The notes beneath the pieces were generated by a model. The model saw only the letters and a list, made by a program, of their open reading frames with translations, ran no database searches and was not told where the DNA came from. Position numbers and translations under genes: made by a program. From the NCBI GenBank assembly GCA_050950345.1, contig JBMNHK010000002.1, forward strand, positions 434,001-498,000: a stretch of 64,000 bases of DNA. The letters run 5' to 3'. Shown here piece by piece: positions 33,601 to 42,297 of this stretch (position 1 is its first letter; every line of letters starts with the position of its first letter). Source of the DNA: Pelotomaculum_C sp050950345. GTDB lineage: Bacteria > Bacillota > Desulfotomaculia > Desulfotomaculales > Pelotomaculaceae.

Positions 33601-34687
33601 GACAGGAACCTTCGGTCCCTCTGAAGCGATTATTCTTTTAGCTGTTGCCAACATCGCCAGGGTATTTCTGCCATTTCCCAGGTATCTAAACGAACTCGGC
33701 GCAAATGCCGCCTGGCTCACACCTCTGGGCGGACTGCTGGTGGCGCTGCTGGGGTTTTATATCATGTACCTGGTGCTCAAATCAGGACCGGATCTAAATA
33801 TTGTGCAAATAACTGAGCGCACTCTGGGCCCTTACCTGGGGACGCTTCTGAACCTGGTAACGGTTGGTTTCTTTATAGCTGTGGGTTCCTTATTTACCAG
33901 GGAATTCGCGGAAGCCCTGATTGTTTCAGCTTTGCCCAGTGTGCCGATCAGTGTTGTCAGTATCCTCTATCTGGCCATGGGAATGCTGGGCGCCTACCTG
34001 GGTATCGAAGCCTTAGCCCGCACATCCCGCCTGGCCTATCCTTTTATTTTTGGGGGTATCCTGCTCTTATTGCTGGCGGTGCTGCCGATGTCGAAATTGG
34101 ATAATATATTCCCCATATTCGGCAGCGGGCCGCTGCAAGTTTTTGGCATTGGGACCCTTAGCACAGCCAGCGTCACCGAGATCATCTTTGCCGGGGTAAT
34201 TATTCAATCCTTAGGCGGGTTGCAGCATTTTCGTTTGGTGGGCTACCGTGCCATGTTATTAGGCTTTGCTACTCTCACAGCTGTGTTGCTGTTGATGAAC
34301 CTGTCTTTCCACTGGCTTACCATGGGGGAAAATACCCTGCCTTTTTACAGTATGTCGCGGGATATATATATAGGGCGGTTTTTGCAGCGTGTTGAGGCGG
34401 TTTTTATTCTCATCTGGGGTATGGTAGCCTTTATTAAAATTGCCCTCACTCTTTATGGCGCTGCGGTAGCCTTGACCGGCACCTTGAAGCTGCCGGACTA
34501 TCGGCCTTTGCTCTGGCCTCTGGTCGTGATCATGTTTATATTAAGTGTTCTGCCGCCGGATCTGCCGTCCGCCATCCAATTGGACATAAACTTTCTGAGG
34601 CCTTTCTCCTATATTCCCAATTATATTCTGCCGTTATTGATCCTGGCTGTGTACAAGCTGAGGAGGGGTAAACGTGGGGAAGTATAG
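33581..34687 (+). CDS. gerAB: Spore germination receptor B subunit (GerAB permease family)
   Basis: Membrane protein of 368 residues with about ten hydrophobic segments, in the amino acid permease-like GerAB family. The opening GTFGPSEAIILLAVANIARVF and the TERTLGPYLGTLLNLV loop are typical. It binds nutrient germinants in characterised receptors. In-frame ATGs at 33581, 33590 and 33593 are possible starts; all overlap the end of the frame-corrected gerAA, indicating tight coupling. Confidence 0.9.
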   Translation: MVAMMNRTGTFGPSEAIILLAVANIARVFLPFPRYLNELGANAAWLTPLGGLLVALLGFYIMYLVLKSGPDLNIVQITERTLGPYLGTLLNLVTVGFFIAVGSLFTREFAEALIVSALPSVPISVVSILYLAMGMLGAYLGIEALARTSRLAYPFIFGGILLLLLAVLPMSKLDNIFPIFGSGPLQVFGIGTLSTASVTEIIFAGVIIQSLGGLQHFRLVGYRAMLLGFATLTAVLLLMNLSFHWLTMGENTLPFYSMSRDIYIGRFLQRVEAVFILIWGMVAFIKIALTLYGAAVALTGTLKLPDYRPLLWPLVVIMFILSVLPPDLPSAIQLDINFLRPFSYIPNYILPLLILAVYKLRRGKRGEV

Positions 34688-35957
34688 GCCTATTGTATTA
34701 TTGATATTGGCCCTGGGCCTGCTGTTATTGCCGGGTTGCTGGGGTAGCAAAGAAACTGATGAGATGGCTTATGTTCTGGCTCTAGGCTTTGATAAAGGGG
34801 AGAAGGAAAAGCTGGCCATAACAGTCAGCATCGCCAACCCCAAGGTTATTGCCGGTGTTGGCGGCGGTGAAGGTGGAGGCGGCGGTAACGGGGGTGAAGG
34901 CGGCAACGGCACTCTCACATACACCGTGGAGAGCTATGCGCCAATTTCTGCTATTGACTTATTGAATACAGTTATTGATAGAAGGGTATCCTTCTTGCAT
35001 AATAATGTCTTTATCTTCTCTGAAGAGCTGGCCAGAGAAGGGTTAGCCAGGTGGCTGAACCCCCTTAACCGCTACCGGGAATTGCGGGGTACGGCCCGGG
35101 TCTTTGTCTGCCGCGGCAAAGCCAGGGATTTTATCGAGAAGAACAAATCTTCCCTGGAAATAAGCCCTACAAAACAGATAGAATTAATCAGTGGTTTGCA
35201 TGAGGCTACAGGTCTTATTCAAAGCGTAAAATTCCATGAGTTTTATGACGCAATTAAATCGGATTATATTCAGCCATGCGTCCCTCTGATAGCCCTGCAT
35301 GAAGATGGGTTGGCATCAGCCAAGCCGGGGATCGGTACGGGTGGGGAGGCGTCCCTGGGCAAATACGCGGCAGGTGAAGTACCGGTTGCCGGACCAAGCC
35401 CGGCCCAGTTTATCGGCACAGCGGTTTTCAATGAAGACAAAATGGTTGGTTTGTTAAACGGTCAGGAGACCCGTTACTGGTTGTCTCTGAGAGGCCTTTT
35501 CCACCAGGGGATGACCGGTATCCCTGATCCCCTGAACCCGGACTTGTCGGTTGGGTTGCTACTGCACCAATCCGATAAACCCCGGTATAAGACTGTTCTT
35601 GATCAGCAGGGCAATGTTACCATCGATGTCGATATTTTTATTGAGCCGGAGATAATTTCCATCGCCAGCGGTAATAATTATGAAGATCCGTCCATGCAGG
35701 GAATGCTTGAAGCGGCCTTTAACGAAAGCTCCGAAAGGGGTATGTCTGAACTGATCAGGCGGACCCAGGAGGAATTCGGCGCCGACATTTTTGGTTTTGG
35801 CAACCAGGTAAAACGCAAATTCTTAACCTTAAATCCGTGGCTTGAGTTTCAGTGGCTCGACAGATACCCGGAGGCCACAATTAATGTTACTGTGCACGGA
35901 AAAATTCGCAGAACCGGACTGCAGCTGGAAACTACAAAACCTGTGGGGGTTAAATGA
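34674..35957 (+). CDS. gerAC: Spore germination receptor C subunit (Ger(x)C lipoprotein)
   Basis: Lipoprotein of 427 residues with a hydrophobic signal and lipobox LLPGCWGSKE, cysteine near residue 23. Family markers are DEMAYVLALGFDKG, the SFLHNNVFIFSEELAREG region and C-terminal ATINVTVHGKIRRTG. A glycine-rich insertion (residues about 63-80) is a low-complexity loop not usual in the family. The GTG start at 34674 overlaps gerAB by 14 bases. It is anchored to the spore inner membrane outer face with the A and B subunits. Confidence 0.9.
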   Translation: MGKYRPIVLLILALGLLLLPGCWGSKETDEMAYVLALGFDKGEKEKLAITVSIANPKVIAGVGGGEGGGGGNGGEGGNGTLTYTVESYAPISAIDLLNTVIDRRVSFLHNNVFIFSEELAREGLARWLNPLNRYRELRGTARVFVCRGKARDFIEKNKSSLEISPTKQIELISGLHEATGLIQSVKFHEFYDAIKSDYIQPCVPLIALHEDGLASAKPGIGTGGEASLGKYAAGEVPVAGPSPAQFIGTAVFNEDKMVGLLNGQETRYWLSLRGLFHQGMTGIPDPLNPDLSVGLLLHQSDKPRYKTVLDQQGNVTIDVDIFIEPEIISIASGNNYEDPSMQGMLEAAFNESSERGMSELIRRTQEEFGADIFGFGNQVKRKFLTLNPWLEFQWLDRYPEATINVTVHGKIRRTGLQLETTKPVGVK

Positions 35958-36133
35958 TGGAGAAGCTTCTATATCTGTTAATCGCTCTGGCAGTGACTTA
36001 TTATACCTATACTTATGGGAGTTGGGCCATGCAAAAAGGCTTTGTAAGAGGGGGTATCGGCGTTTTTGCCCTGGCAGCATTAGTTTTGGTGCTGACTGTG
36101 TATGCTCTTTATTTCAGGACGGGATACAGATAA
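35954..36133 (+). CDS. 59-residue two-helix membrane protein, candidate fourth (D-type) germinant receptor subunit
   Basis: This short gene overlaps the gerAC stop by 4 bases (ATGATGG) and encodes MMEKLLYLLIALAVTYYTYT, a short basic loop with GSWAMQKGFVRGG, and a second hydrophobic helix (VFALAALVLVLTVYALYF). Two-helix small proteins, called D subunits, are encoded within or beside several Bacillus ger operons and modulate receptor function. Size, topology and overlapping position all fit that pattern; sequence identity to those proteins is not claimed. It is the last gene of the operon, followed by a hairpin. Confidence 0.72.
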   Translation: MMEKLLYLLIALAVTYYTYTYGSWAMQKGFVRGGIGVFALAALVLVLTVYALYFRTGYR

Positions 36134-36136
36134 AAG

Positions 36137-36166
36137 CAGACCTCAGGACATGGCCCCGGAGGTCTG
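36137..36166. terminator. Hairpin between the ger operon and the convergent acyl-CoA ligase gene
   Basis: cagacctc and gaggtctg pair across a 14-base loop just after the small ger gene. There is no T-tract, so termination strength is uncertain. Confidence 0.5.
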
Positions 36167-36236
36167 ATAGATCTTAAGTGAAGTTGTTCTGCTGTGCCGG
36201 CAAACTGTGCCCTGTAGTTATTGTTGCTCCTTTTAT

Positions 36237-37715
36237 CTATTGCTCTAATGTCGATTGCTCTAAGTACATTTTTCTGAGTTCTAGTTTTGAGATCTTGCCT
36301 GTTGCAGTTTTCGGCAAAGATTTGAGCTCCGTAATCCCCCTGGGGAGTTTGTAGGAAGCTAAATTCATTTTCAGATAGTTTAGCAGTTCTTTTTTGTTTA
36401 TCTCCATGCCTTCCTTGACCACAATAAAAGCACGCACTATTTCTCCGCGTTTTTGATCAGGTATGCCGATTACTGCAGCCTCCATAACGGCAGGGTATTG
36501 GTACAGTGCTTCCTCGATTTCGCGCGGATATACATTAAGGCCGCTTACGATGACCAGATCCTTTTTGCGGTCAACAAGAAAGATGTAACCATCTTCGTCC
36601 TTGTAGGCCAAATCCCCGGTATGAAGCCACCCGTCACGCAGAGCTTCCCCGGTTTCCGCCGGCATACCATAATAGCCGAGCATCACATTTGGTCCCCTGA
36701 CGAGTATTTCTCCCACTTCTCCAGTCGCTGCTTCCCTGCCGTTATTCTTAATAATCACCTCAACGCCGGCAATAGGCAGGCCTATCGAACCCGGTTTGGT
36801 GGCTTCCAGGGGGTTGAAGGTGCACACCGGTGAGGCTTCGGAAAGCCCATAGCCTTCGACAATCTTCTTCTTTGTTTTAGTATAGAAACTATTAATGATC
36901 TCCAGGGGTAGAGCCGCGCCGCCGGAAACAAACAGGCGGACACCGGACAGATCCCCGGGTGTCGCCATTTTAGCATAGTAACCATACATGACGGGTACCC
37001 CTATTACCACTGTAATACCATAATTCCGGATTGCCGCGATGACATCCCTGGGTGAAAAATTCTCCACAATAGTAATTGAAGCGCCGGCGTATAAAGCTGT
37101 ATCTACGCAACAGGTCCAACCGAAACTGTGAAACATGGGCAGCACGCAGAGAATATTTTCGCCGGCGGTCGTTTGTGACATATCGGCAAAAGCAACGGCA
37201 TTGGTTACCAGATTGCGGTGGGAGAGCATAGCCCCTTTAGGGCGTCCGGTAGTCCCCGAGGTGTAGATAATAACACAGAGATCGGTTTCTTTTATGTCCA
37301 TAGACGGTGCCGCAGGAAATTGTTCCCGGGCAGTTGCTGCACTTATATCCTGCAGCAGTATCTGGGTGGTTGGTGTTGTATCATCACCGGTGTTTAGATT
37401 TAGTTCTTTATCGGTTAAGATGAATTTTGCATCGGCATCGTTAAGAATAAAAGCTATTTCCCTGCCGGTTAACAGCGTGTTAAGCGGTATTACTGCTCCT
37501 CCGAGGCTGACAACTGCCATATAGCTAAATATAAATTGAGAGGAATTTTTAGCGAACAAGCCGACTCTATCAGAGGGACGCACCCCTATAAAATATAAAT
37601 AGTTTCGAAATTGCTCCACTTTTTTCTTCAGTTGGGCATAGCTATATGTCGCTTCTTTTTCATAGAGTGCTATTTGCTCATCAAGCCCTTGCCGGAGCAA
37701 TTCATGCAATAACAA
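36237..37715 (-). CDS. Acyl-CoA synthetase (AMP-forming)
   Basis: Adenylate-forming enzyme of 492 residues. The AMP-binding P-loop YTSGTTGRPKGAM is near 152, the A5 motif GYGLSEASP near 290, the A7 motif LHTGDLAYKDEDGYIFLVDR near 370, the hinge DLVIVSGLNVYPREIEEAL near 388, and the catalytic lysine in PKTATGKISKLELR near 470. It activates a carboxylic acid to its CoA thioester. The 36-residue shorter length relative to long-chain ligases favours short or medium or aromatic acids, but specificity is not readable. A palindromic candidate operator lies immediately upstream, and the PadR gene diverges from it. Confidence 0.88.
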   Translation of the reverse strand: MLLHELLRQGLDEQIALYEKEATYSYAQLKKKVEQFRNYLYFIGVRPSDRVGLFAKNSSQFIFSYMAVVSLGGAVIPLNTLLTGREIAFILNDADAKFILTDKELNLNTGDDTTPTTQILLQDISAATAREQFPAAPSMDIKETDLCVIIYTSGTTGRPKGAMLSHRNLVTNAVAFADMSQTTAGENILCVLPMFHSFGWTCCVDTALYAGASITIVENFSPRDVIAAIRNYGITVVIGVPVMYGYYAKMATPGDLSGVRLFVSGGAALPLEIINSFYTKTKKKIVEGYGLSEASPVCTFNPLEATKPGSIGLPIAGVEVIIKNNGREAATGEVGEILVRGPNVMLGYYGMPAETGEALRDGWLHTGDLAYKDEDGYIFLVDRKKDLVIVSGLNVYPREIEEALYQYPAVMEAAVIGIPDQKRGEIVRAFIVVKEGMEINKKELLNYLKMNLASYKLPRGITELKSLPKTATGKISKLELRKMYLEQSTLEQ

Positions 37716-37733
37716 ATAAATGTCCCCCTAACA

Positions 37734-37758
37734 GTATTAGTATAAAGTATACTAATAC
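37734..37758. promoter_or_regulatory. Perfect palindrome upstream of the acyl-CoA synthetase gene
   Basis: gtattagtat and atactaatac form perfect 10-bp arms around a 5-base centre, 19 bases upstream of the minus-strand start codon. The position suits an operator or promoter-overlapping site. The arms share TATACTA with sites near 42097, 43785 and 52916. Confidence 0.55.
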
Positions 37759-37975
37759 GATAAATATCTCTGTTAACCTTTTTTTCTCCGGTTTTTCATG
37801 TAATAAAATACATTGATTTTGTGGAGAGCATTAAATCTTTTTGCGGGAGCCAGCGTAGTGATATGATTATTTTTACACTATTGGTAAAACTTATGCATTT
37901 ACGCGGGTGCTGCATCCATAATACGACAGAATACGACAAAGATTCTTTGACATTGCTATTTATTTTTTTGACGGG

Positions 37976-37987
37976 CTACTATATAAT
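37976..37987 (+). promoter_or_regulatory. Candidate padR -10 box with overlapping regulator half-site
   Basis: CTACTATA at 37976-37983 overlaps TATAAT at 37982-37987, about 80 bases upstream of padR. No good -35 is at the normal distance. CTACTATA recurs in three other regulatory spacers of this island, consistent with autoregulation. Confidence 0.4.
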
Positions 37988-38066
37988 ATAAGCAATATCA
38001 AGGTCTGTTTGTATTAATTGTGGCTTTTTTAACATACAATATAAATTATAATAGGTTGGTAATAAT

Positions 38067-38615
38067 ATGGTACAAGCACTCTCAAATATCGAAGTGGTAC
38101 TTCTTAGCATAGTAAATGAAAAACCTTCCTATGCTTATGAAATTGATAAAACAATTGAATGCCGCGATATGCGGCGCTGGGTCAGAGTTGGTGTAGCTTC
38201 GATTTACCAGGTTCTAAAGAGGCTTGAAGAAAGAGGCCTGGTTTATTCAAAAAAAGAAAAAGAAGGCAAGATGCCGGACAGAAAACGGTATTACATCACG
38301 GAAGAAGGCCAAAAAGCCCTGGCTCATGCTTCGAAAAGGTTATTGACTAACCTGGAGTGGTATTATCTAGATTTGAATGTTGGCCTGGAAACATCAGATA
38401 TTTTAACTCCAGATGAATTGGTTAGTTGTTTAACTAAAAGACTTTCCATCGTTAAATCTAATATTAAGAGGTTGAAAGAGGATTTTACCCTTGAACAGGA
38501 GATGCCATATAAGAAAAGGGAAGTCGTTAAAAATTTAATTTATTTTCGTGAGGCGGAAGAGAAGTTCTTGCAGGAAATTCTTCAAGAATTACCAAATGAA
38601 CAGATGAAGCAATGA
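38067..38615 (+). CDS. PadR family transcriptional regulator
   Basis: Protein of 182 residues. The N-terminal winged helix matches PadR: VVLLSIVNEKPSYAYEIDKTIE, VGVASIYQVLKRLEERGLV, and the wing KMPDRKRYYITEEGQKAL. A helical dimerisation domain of the longer PadR subfamily follows. PadR proteins often sense aromatic or phenolic acids and repress linked catabolic genes. It lies between a divergent acyl-CoA synthetase gene and the CoA-transferase gene, the natural targets. The ATG at 38067 has only a weak site (aggttgg) upstream. Confidence 0.9.
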   Translation: MVQALSNIEVVLLSIVNEKPSYAYEIDKTIECRDMRRWVRVGVASIYQVLKRLEERGLVYSKKEKEGKMPDRKRYYITEEGQKALAHASKRLLTNLEWYYLDLNVGLETSDILTPDELVSCLTKRLSIVKSNIKRLKEDFTLEQEMPYKKREVVKNLIYFREAEEKFLQEILQELPNEQMKQ

Positions 38616-38772
38616 CCTTATTGCGTGTATCATCTTTCGGAGCTGCTGACTAATGATTATCATATTCCTACAGGCATGTATCAAAAGACAAGAGCGGGAG
38701 GTGACTTTAAGCAAAAGCAGTTTCCGGAAAGAATAGATATAGAAAATAACGTTATAAGGAGAGAGATGGAAT

Positions 38773-40389
38773 ATGGCAAAAGTAATTTCAGTTAAAGAAG
38801 CTGCGGATCTTTTTGTCGATGGCGACATTATTCTGGGCGCCTCATTCGGTATGAGCGGTTGGCCAGAGGAGGTCGGGAAAGCCATTGAGAAGCGTTTCCT
38901 GGAGACGGGTCATCCCCGTGATATGGTCCACGTTCACGCGGCGGGCTGCATCCCGGCAGGATGTTTTGCTCATGAAGGCCTGTTGAAGTGGGACATCTCT
39001 TCCCATGAAAGCACCACTCCAGGTATTGCCAAGCTAATCGAAGAAGATAAATTGCCTGGCTGGTATATGCCCCTTGGCGTTATGCTCCAGATGTACAGGG
39101 AGCAAGGCAGGGGTATGCCGGGCGTAATGTCAAAAGTTGGCCTGGGTACCTTCATGGACGAGCGTGTTGACGCCGGTTGCTTAAATGACAGCGCCAGGAA
39201 GATCACCGAAGAATTAACAAAAGAAAACAAGCAATTTATTAAGTACATCCCTGATTTTGACGGAGAAGAATACCTCTACTACAGGGGCTTACCCTACACC
39301 AAGGGATTAATCAGGGGCACCACAGCTGACGAAAACGGCAACGTTACAAATGAAAACGAAGTTTACAACCTGGAATTGGCCACAGTGGCCAGGGCTGTGA
39401 AAGCTAATGGCGGGAAAGTGATTGTCCAGGTGGAACGTCTGGCTAAGGCCGGTTCTCTGGATCCCAAAATGGTTAAAGTGCCTCGCAACCTGGTGGACTA
39501 TATTGTAGTGGCAGAACATCCGGAAGATATTGTGCACGGCTTATGGCCCCACGGCAAACAGAAAATTAACTACTGGTACGGTCTGAGCGGCAGGATCAAA
39601 GTGCCTATTGGCGAAAGCCTGAAGCCGATGCCACTTGAGCCCCAGAAAGTTATTGTCCGCAGGGCCTGCATGGAAGCCCAGGCGGGTTGGTTGTGCAACT
39701 TTGGTATTGGTCTGCCTACTTTCTGCGGCAGCGTGATGAATGAAGAAGGAGTTATGGATGAGATCACCATGATTTCCGAATCCGGTTCCGTGGGCGGCGT
39801 GCCCGGCGGCGGTCCTGACTTCGGCTGTCACTGGAATGTGGAAGCCTCCGTAGACCAGGGCGATCACTTTGATTGGTTTGACGGCACCGGTCTTGACTAC
39901 GGCGTGTTTGGCTTATCCGAAGCGCAAGAAGACGGTTCCATCAATACCTCCTACCTAAACGGCATAACTCTCGGTGTAGGCGGTTTTGCCAACATCGCCG
40001 CTGGAACCAAGGTTGCCTTATTCATTGGGACTTTCACAGCTAAAGGATTAGAGGAGACCATTGAAGACGGTAAGCTGGTTATCAAACAGGAAGGTAAACT
40101 GAAGAAATTCGTCAAGAAGAGCCTGCAGTTGACCTTTGACGCCAACCTGGCTGTAAAGAGAGGCCAGAAACTGCTCTATATCACCGAAAGGTGTGTATTT
40201 GAAAGGACTCCGGAAGGAATGGTCCTCATTGAGATCGCACCAGGCGTAGATCTCCAGAAGGATATTCTGGACCAGATGGAGTTTACCCCGATTATCCCGG
40301 CAGGTGGTCCGAAGCTTATGCCGGCGGAAATCTTCCAGCCTGAGTGGGGTGGGTTAAAAGCTATTTGGGACGCGAAAAAAGCTGAATAA
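38773..40389 (+). CDS. Family I CoA-transferase (propionate/acyl-CoA:acetate CoA-transferase type)
   Basis: Enzyme of 538 residues in which the alpha and beta halves of a family I CoA-transferase are fused. The first domain begins KVISVKEAADLFVDGDIILG. The second domain contains the active-site glutamate in MISESGSVGGVPGGG near residue 330, the residue that forms the enzyme-CoA thioester. It moves CoA between carboxylic acids, sparing ATP in acid activation. It lies 158 bases after padR with an AGGAGAGAG site and its own terminator. The acid substrate is not readable from sequence. Confidence 0.88.
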   Translation: MAKVISVKEAADLFVDGDIILGASFGMSGWPEEVGKAIEKRFLETGHPRDMVHVHAAGCIPAGCFAHEGLLKWDISSHESTTPGIAKLIEEDKLPGWYMPLGVMLQMYREQGRGMPGVMSKVGLGTFMDERVDAGCLNDSARKITEELTKENKQFIKYIPDFDGEEYLYYRGLPYTKGLIRGTTADENGNVTNENEVYNLELATVARAVKANGGKVIVQVERLAKAGSLDPKMVKVPRNLVDYIVVAEHPEDIVHGLWPHGKQKINYWYGLSGRIKVPIGESLKPMPLEPQKVIVRRACMEAQAGWLCNFGIGLPTFCGSVMNEEGVMDEITMISESGSVGGVPGGGPDFGCHWNVEASVDQGDHFDWFDGTGLDYGVFGLSEAQEDGSINTSYLNGITLGVGGFANIAAGTKVALFIGTFTAKGLEETIEDGKLVIKQEGKLKKFVKKSLQLTFDANLAVKRGQKLLYITERCVFERTPEGMVLIEIAPGVDLQKDILDQMEFTPIIPAGGPKLMPAEIFQPEWGGLKAIWDAKKAE

Positions 40390-40407
40390 TTATTAAAAAG
40401 GGTTCTG

Positions 40408-40450
40408 TCCTGGATGACAGGAGATCTAGCTCCTGTCGTCCAGGATTGTT
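40408..40450 (+). terminator. Terminator of the CoA-transferase gene
   Basis: A 16-bp stem with one G-T pair (tcctggatgacaggag against ctcctgtcgtccagga, loop atctag) starts 19 bases after the stop and leads into TTGTTAT. Confidence 0.8.
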
Positions 40451-40731
40451 ATCCTGATTGCTCATTGCCTGTCATTATTTGTTATGGAACGCACGAACAT
40501 CTAATGATTTATAAGGCATATATATTAGTCAGCAACCTAACCGGTAATTAAGGGTGGCTGTACTCCTTTAATTAGATGTGCCGCCATTCTTTAATTAAAC
40601 TATTTTGGAGGTGGTTGATGACGCTATAAGAAAACAGAATAGGGTAAAAACAGTTCGGAATCATTTGCGTTTTAGTTAAAAGGTTATTGATGCGGAACTA
40701 AATACCATTTGAAAAGGAGGCATTATTTATT
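40451..40731. other. Intergenic region before the OFA carrier, no gene seen
   Basis: AT-rich sequence with short T- and A-runs and the carrier's ribosome binding site AAAAGGAGG near 40712. An earlier AGGAGG-like site (TTGGAGGTGG near 40610) leads only to a four-codon frame. Nothing else is supported. Confidence 0.4.
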
Positions 40732-41988
40732 ATGAAACCGGAATCCAAAAGATGGCTAGTTTTGATCGCCAGTATAGCAATTAACCTTTGTATCGGCTCT
40801 GGTTATGCATGGAGTGTTTTTGCAGGCCCGCTGAATGAGTATTTTACTAATACGCTCATGCTTGCCGGCGTAACTGCTGCAGGTATTACACTGGCGTTTA
40901 CGATTTCCAACTTGTTAGGTCCTGTCACTATGATCGTCGGGGGCCGTGTGCAGGATATGTTTGGTCCGAGATGGGTCATTTTTACCGGCGCGTTTATGTT
41001 TGGCGGCGGTGTTTTCCTGACCGGTTTTGCTAAATCATTAACTTCGCTCTACCTGTCATATGGTCTTTTGATGGGCTTAGGTATGGGCTTAATCTATTCC
41101 TGCACCATTGCCAACACGGTTAAGTGGTTCCCGGATAAAAGAGGTCTGGTGTCAGGTTTAGCCACAGCCGGTTACGGCACCGGTTCCATCGTCGTGCCGC
41201 CGATTGCGAATGCTCTGATTGGCAGTGCAGGCATTATGGGTGCTTTCAGGACTCTTGGTATTGCATATTTTATCATCATTGCTATTGGATCTTTCTTTGT
41301 TGCTCAGGCTCCTGCAAACTTCAAACCGGAAGGTTGGACGCCACCTGCTCCGGCTCCTGGTTCAGCGGTTTCCGGTGTGGATAAGGACTGGAAACAAATG
41401 CTGGCGGATCCTGTCTTCTATGTATTATTGATGATGATTATGATTGGCGCCTTCGCCGGTCTCATGATTATCAGCCAGGCAAGGCAGATTGCCATAGACT
41501 TAACGGCTGTGCCTGTGGCAACAGCGGTTGCTGCGGTGAGCTTGATCGCACTGGGCAACACTGGCGGCCGTTTCTTATGGGGTGCTGTATCTGACGGCAT
41601 TGGACGTTATACAGCCCTTACACTCATGTATATTATCAGCGGTGTTTCAGTCTTCACCTTGAATTTTGCAAGCTCATATGGTTTGTTCATCACGGCAGCT
41701 ATGTTGATTGCTCTTTGCTTCGGCGGTATCATGGGGATTTTCCCTGCGTTGACAGCTGATATGTTTGGTCCGAAAAACAATGGTGTCAACTACGGGATCA
41801 TGTTTACCGGCTTTGCCATTGCGGCAACTTTAGGGCCCATGCTGGCGGCTAACGTTAAAGCATCCTCCGGCTCATACAACACGGCCTTTATCATTGCAGC
41901 AGTTCTTAACCTGGTTGGTGTTGCCCTTACCTATCTGGTCAGCAGCATATCCAAGAAAAGAGCGGCTGAAAGAATGGCTGGCAATTAA
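40732..41988 (+). CDS. MFS transporter, oxalate/formate antiporter (OFA) family
   Basis: Membrane carrier of 418 residues with 12 predicted helices. Family markers: the opening RWLVLIASIAINLCIGSGYA with WSVFAGPL, the loop GGRVQDMFGPRWV between helices 2 and 3, and GNTGGRFLWGAVSDGIGRY between helices 8 and 9. OFA proteins exchange or take up small carboxylates such as oxalate, formate or lactate. Its place in the island suggests it carries the organic acid that the CoA-transferase or ligases activate. The ATG follows AAGGAGG. Confidence 0.9.
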   Translation: MKPESKRWLVLIASIAINLCIGSGYAWSVFAGPLNEYFTNTLMLAGVTAAGITLAFTISNLLGPVTMIVGGRVQDMFGPRWVIFTGAFMFGGGVFLTGFAKSLTSLYLSYGLLMGLGMGLIYSCTIANTVKWFPDKRGLVSGLATAGYGTGSIVVPPIANALIGSAGIMGAFRTLGIAYFIIIAIGSFFVAQAPANFKPEGWTPPAPAPGSAVSGVDKDWKQMLADPVFYVLLMMIMIGAFAGLMIISQARQIAIDLTAVPVATAVAAVSLIALGNTGGRFLWGAVSDGIGRYTALTLMYIISGVSVFTLNFASSYGLFITAAMLIALCFGGIMGIFPALTADMFGPKNNGVNYGIMFTGFAIAATLGPMLAANVKASSGSYNTAFIIAAVLNLVGVALTYLVSSISKKRAAERMAGN

Positions 41989-41998
41989 TCTATTTGCC

Positions 41999-42077
41999 TG
42001 TAATATTTCATTGTGAAATATTACATTGCGATAGGTAACGAATATATTACTATAGCCTGGGGCTATAGTAATATATT
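41999..42077. repeat. Two perfect AT-rich hairpins after the OFA carrier
   Basis: tgtaatatttca pairs with its complement at 41999-42025 (3-base loop), and a 17-bp arm aatatattactatagcc pairs at 42041-42077 (3-base loop). Either could end transcription or protect the mRNA. The second contains ACTATAG, related to the island's regulatory motif. Confidence 0.7.
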
Positions 42078-42085
42078 TTAGATCG

Positions 42086-42108
42086 CTACTATATCCTATA
42101 GTAGTATA
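42086..42108. promoter_or_regulatory. CTACTATA palindrome and 12-mer, candidate regulator site
   Basis: ctactata (42086-42093) and tatagtag (42097-42104) form a perfect palindrome around tcc. Overlapping it, tatagtagtata at 42097-42108 is the exact complement of the 12-mer present upstream of the molybdenum hydroxylase and of the acyl-CoA ligase. It lies between convergent genes, so it is not an evident promoter site. Confidence 0.5.
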
Positions 42109-42227
42109 GACTATATTCTACTGCTGAACATTAATTAACGCAATACAATTATTTGGCAATTATTTTTATGAATCATACCTGGCTACCCGGCCAACTATAC
42201 CATTAGTTAAGCTGTGAGATGAAAAGA

Positions 42228-42265
42228 GACGAGGACTGGATATCTTACTCCAGCCCTCGTCTTTT
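42228..42265. terminator. Terminator serving the radical SAM gene
   Basis: gacgaggactgga and tccagccctcgtc form a 13-bp stem with one G-T pair. It is flanked by A- and T-runs on both sides and lies 33 bases from the stop of the minus-strand gene. Confidence 0.75.
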
Positions 42266-42297
42266 AATAAGTCGTGTCAAATTGTCTTGCTTAATCA

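Noticed and set aside
41999..42077. Possible replication or attachment site at the two perfect AT-rich hairpins
   Set aside because: They directly follow the OFA carrier gene and are better explained as 3' mRNA hairpins; no integrase or DnaA-box cluster is nearby.
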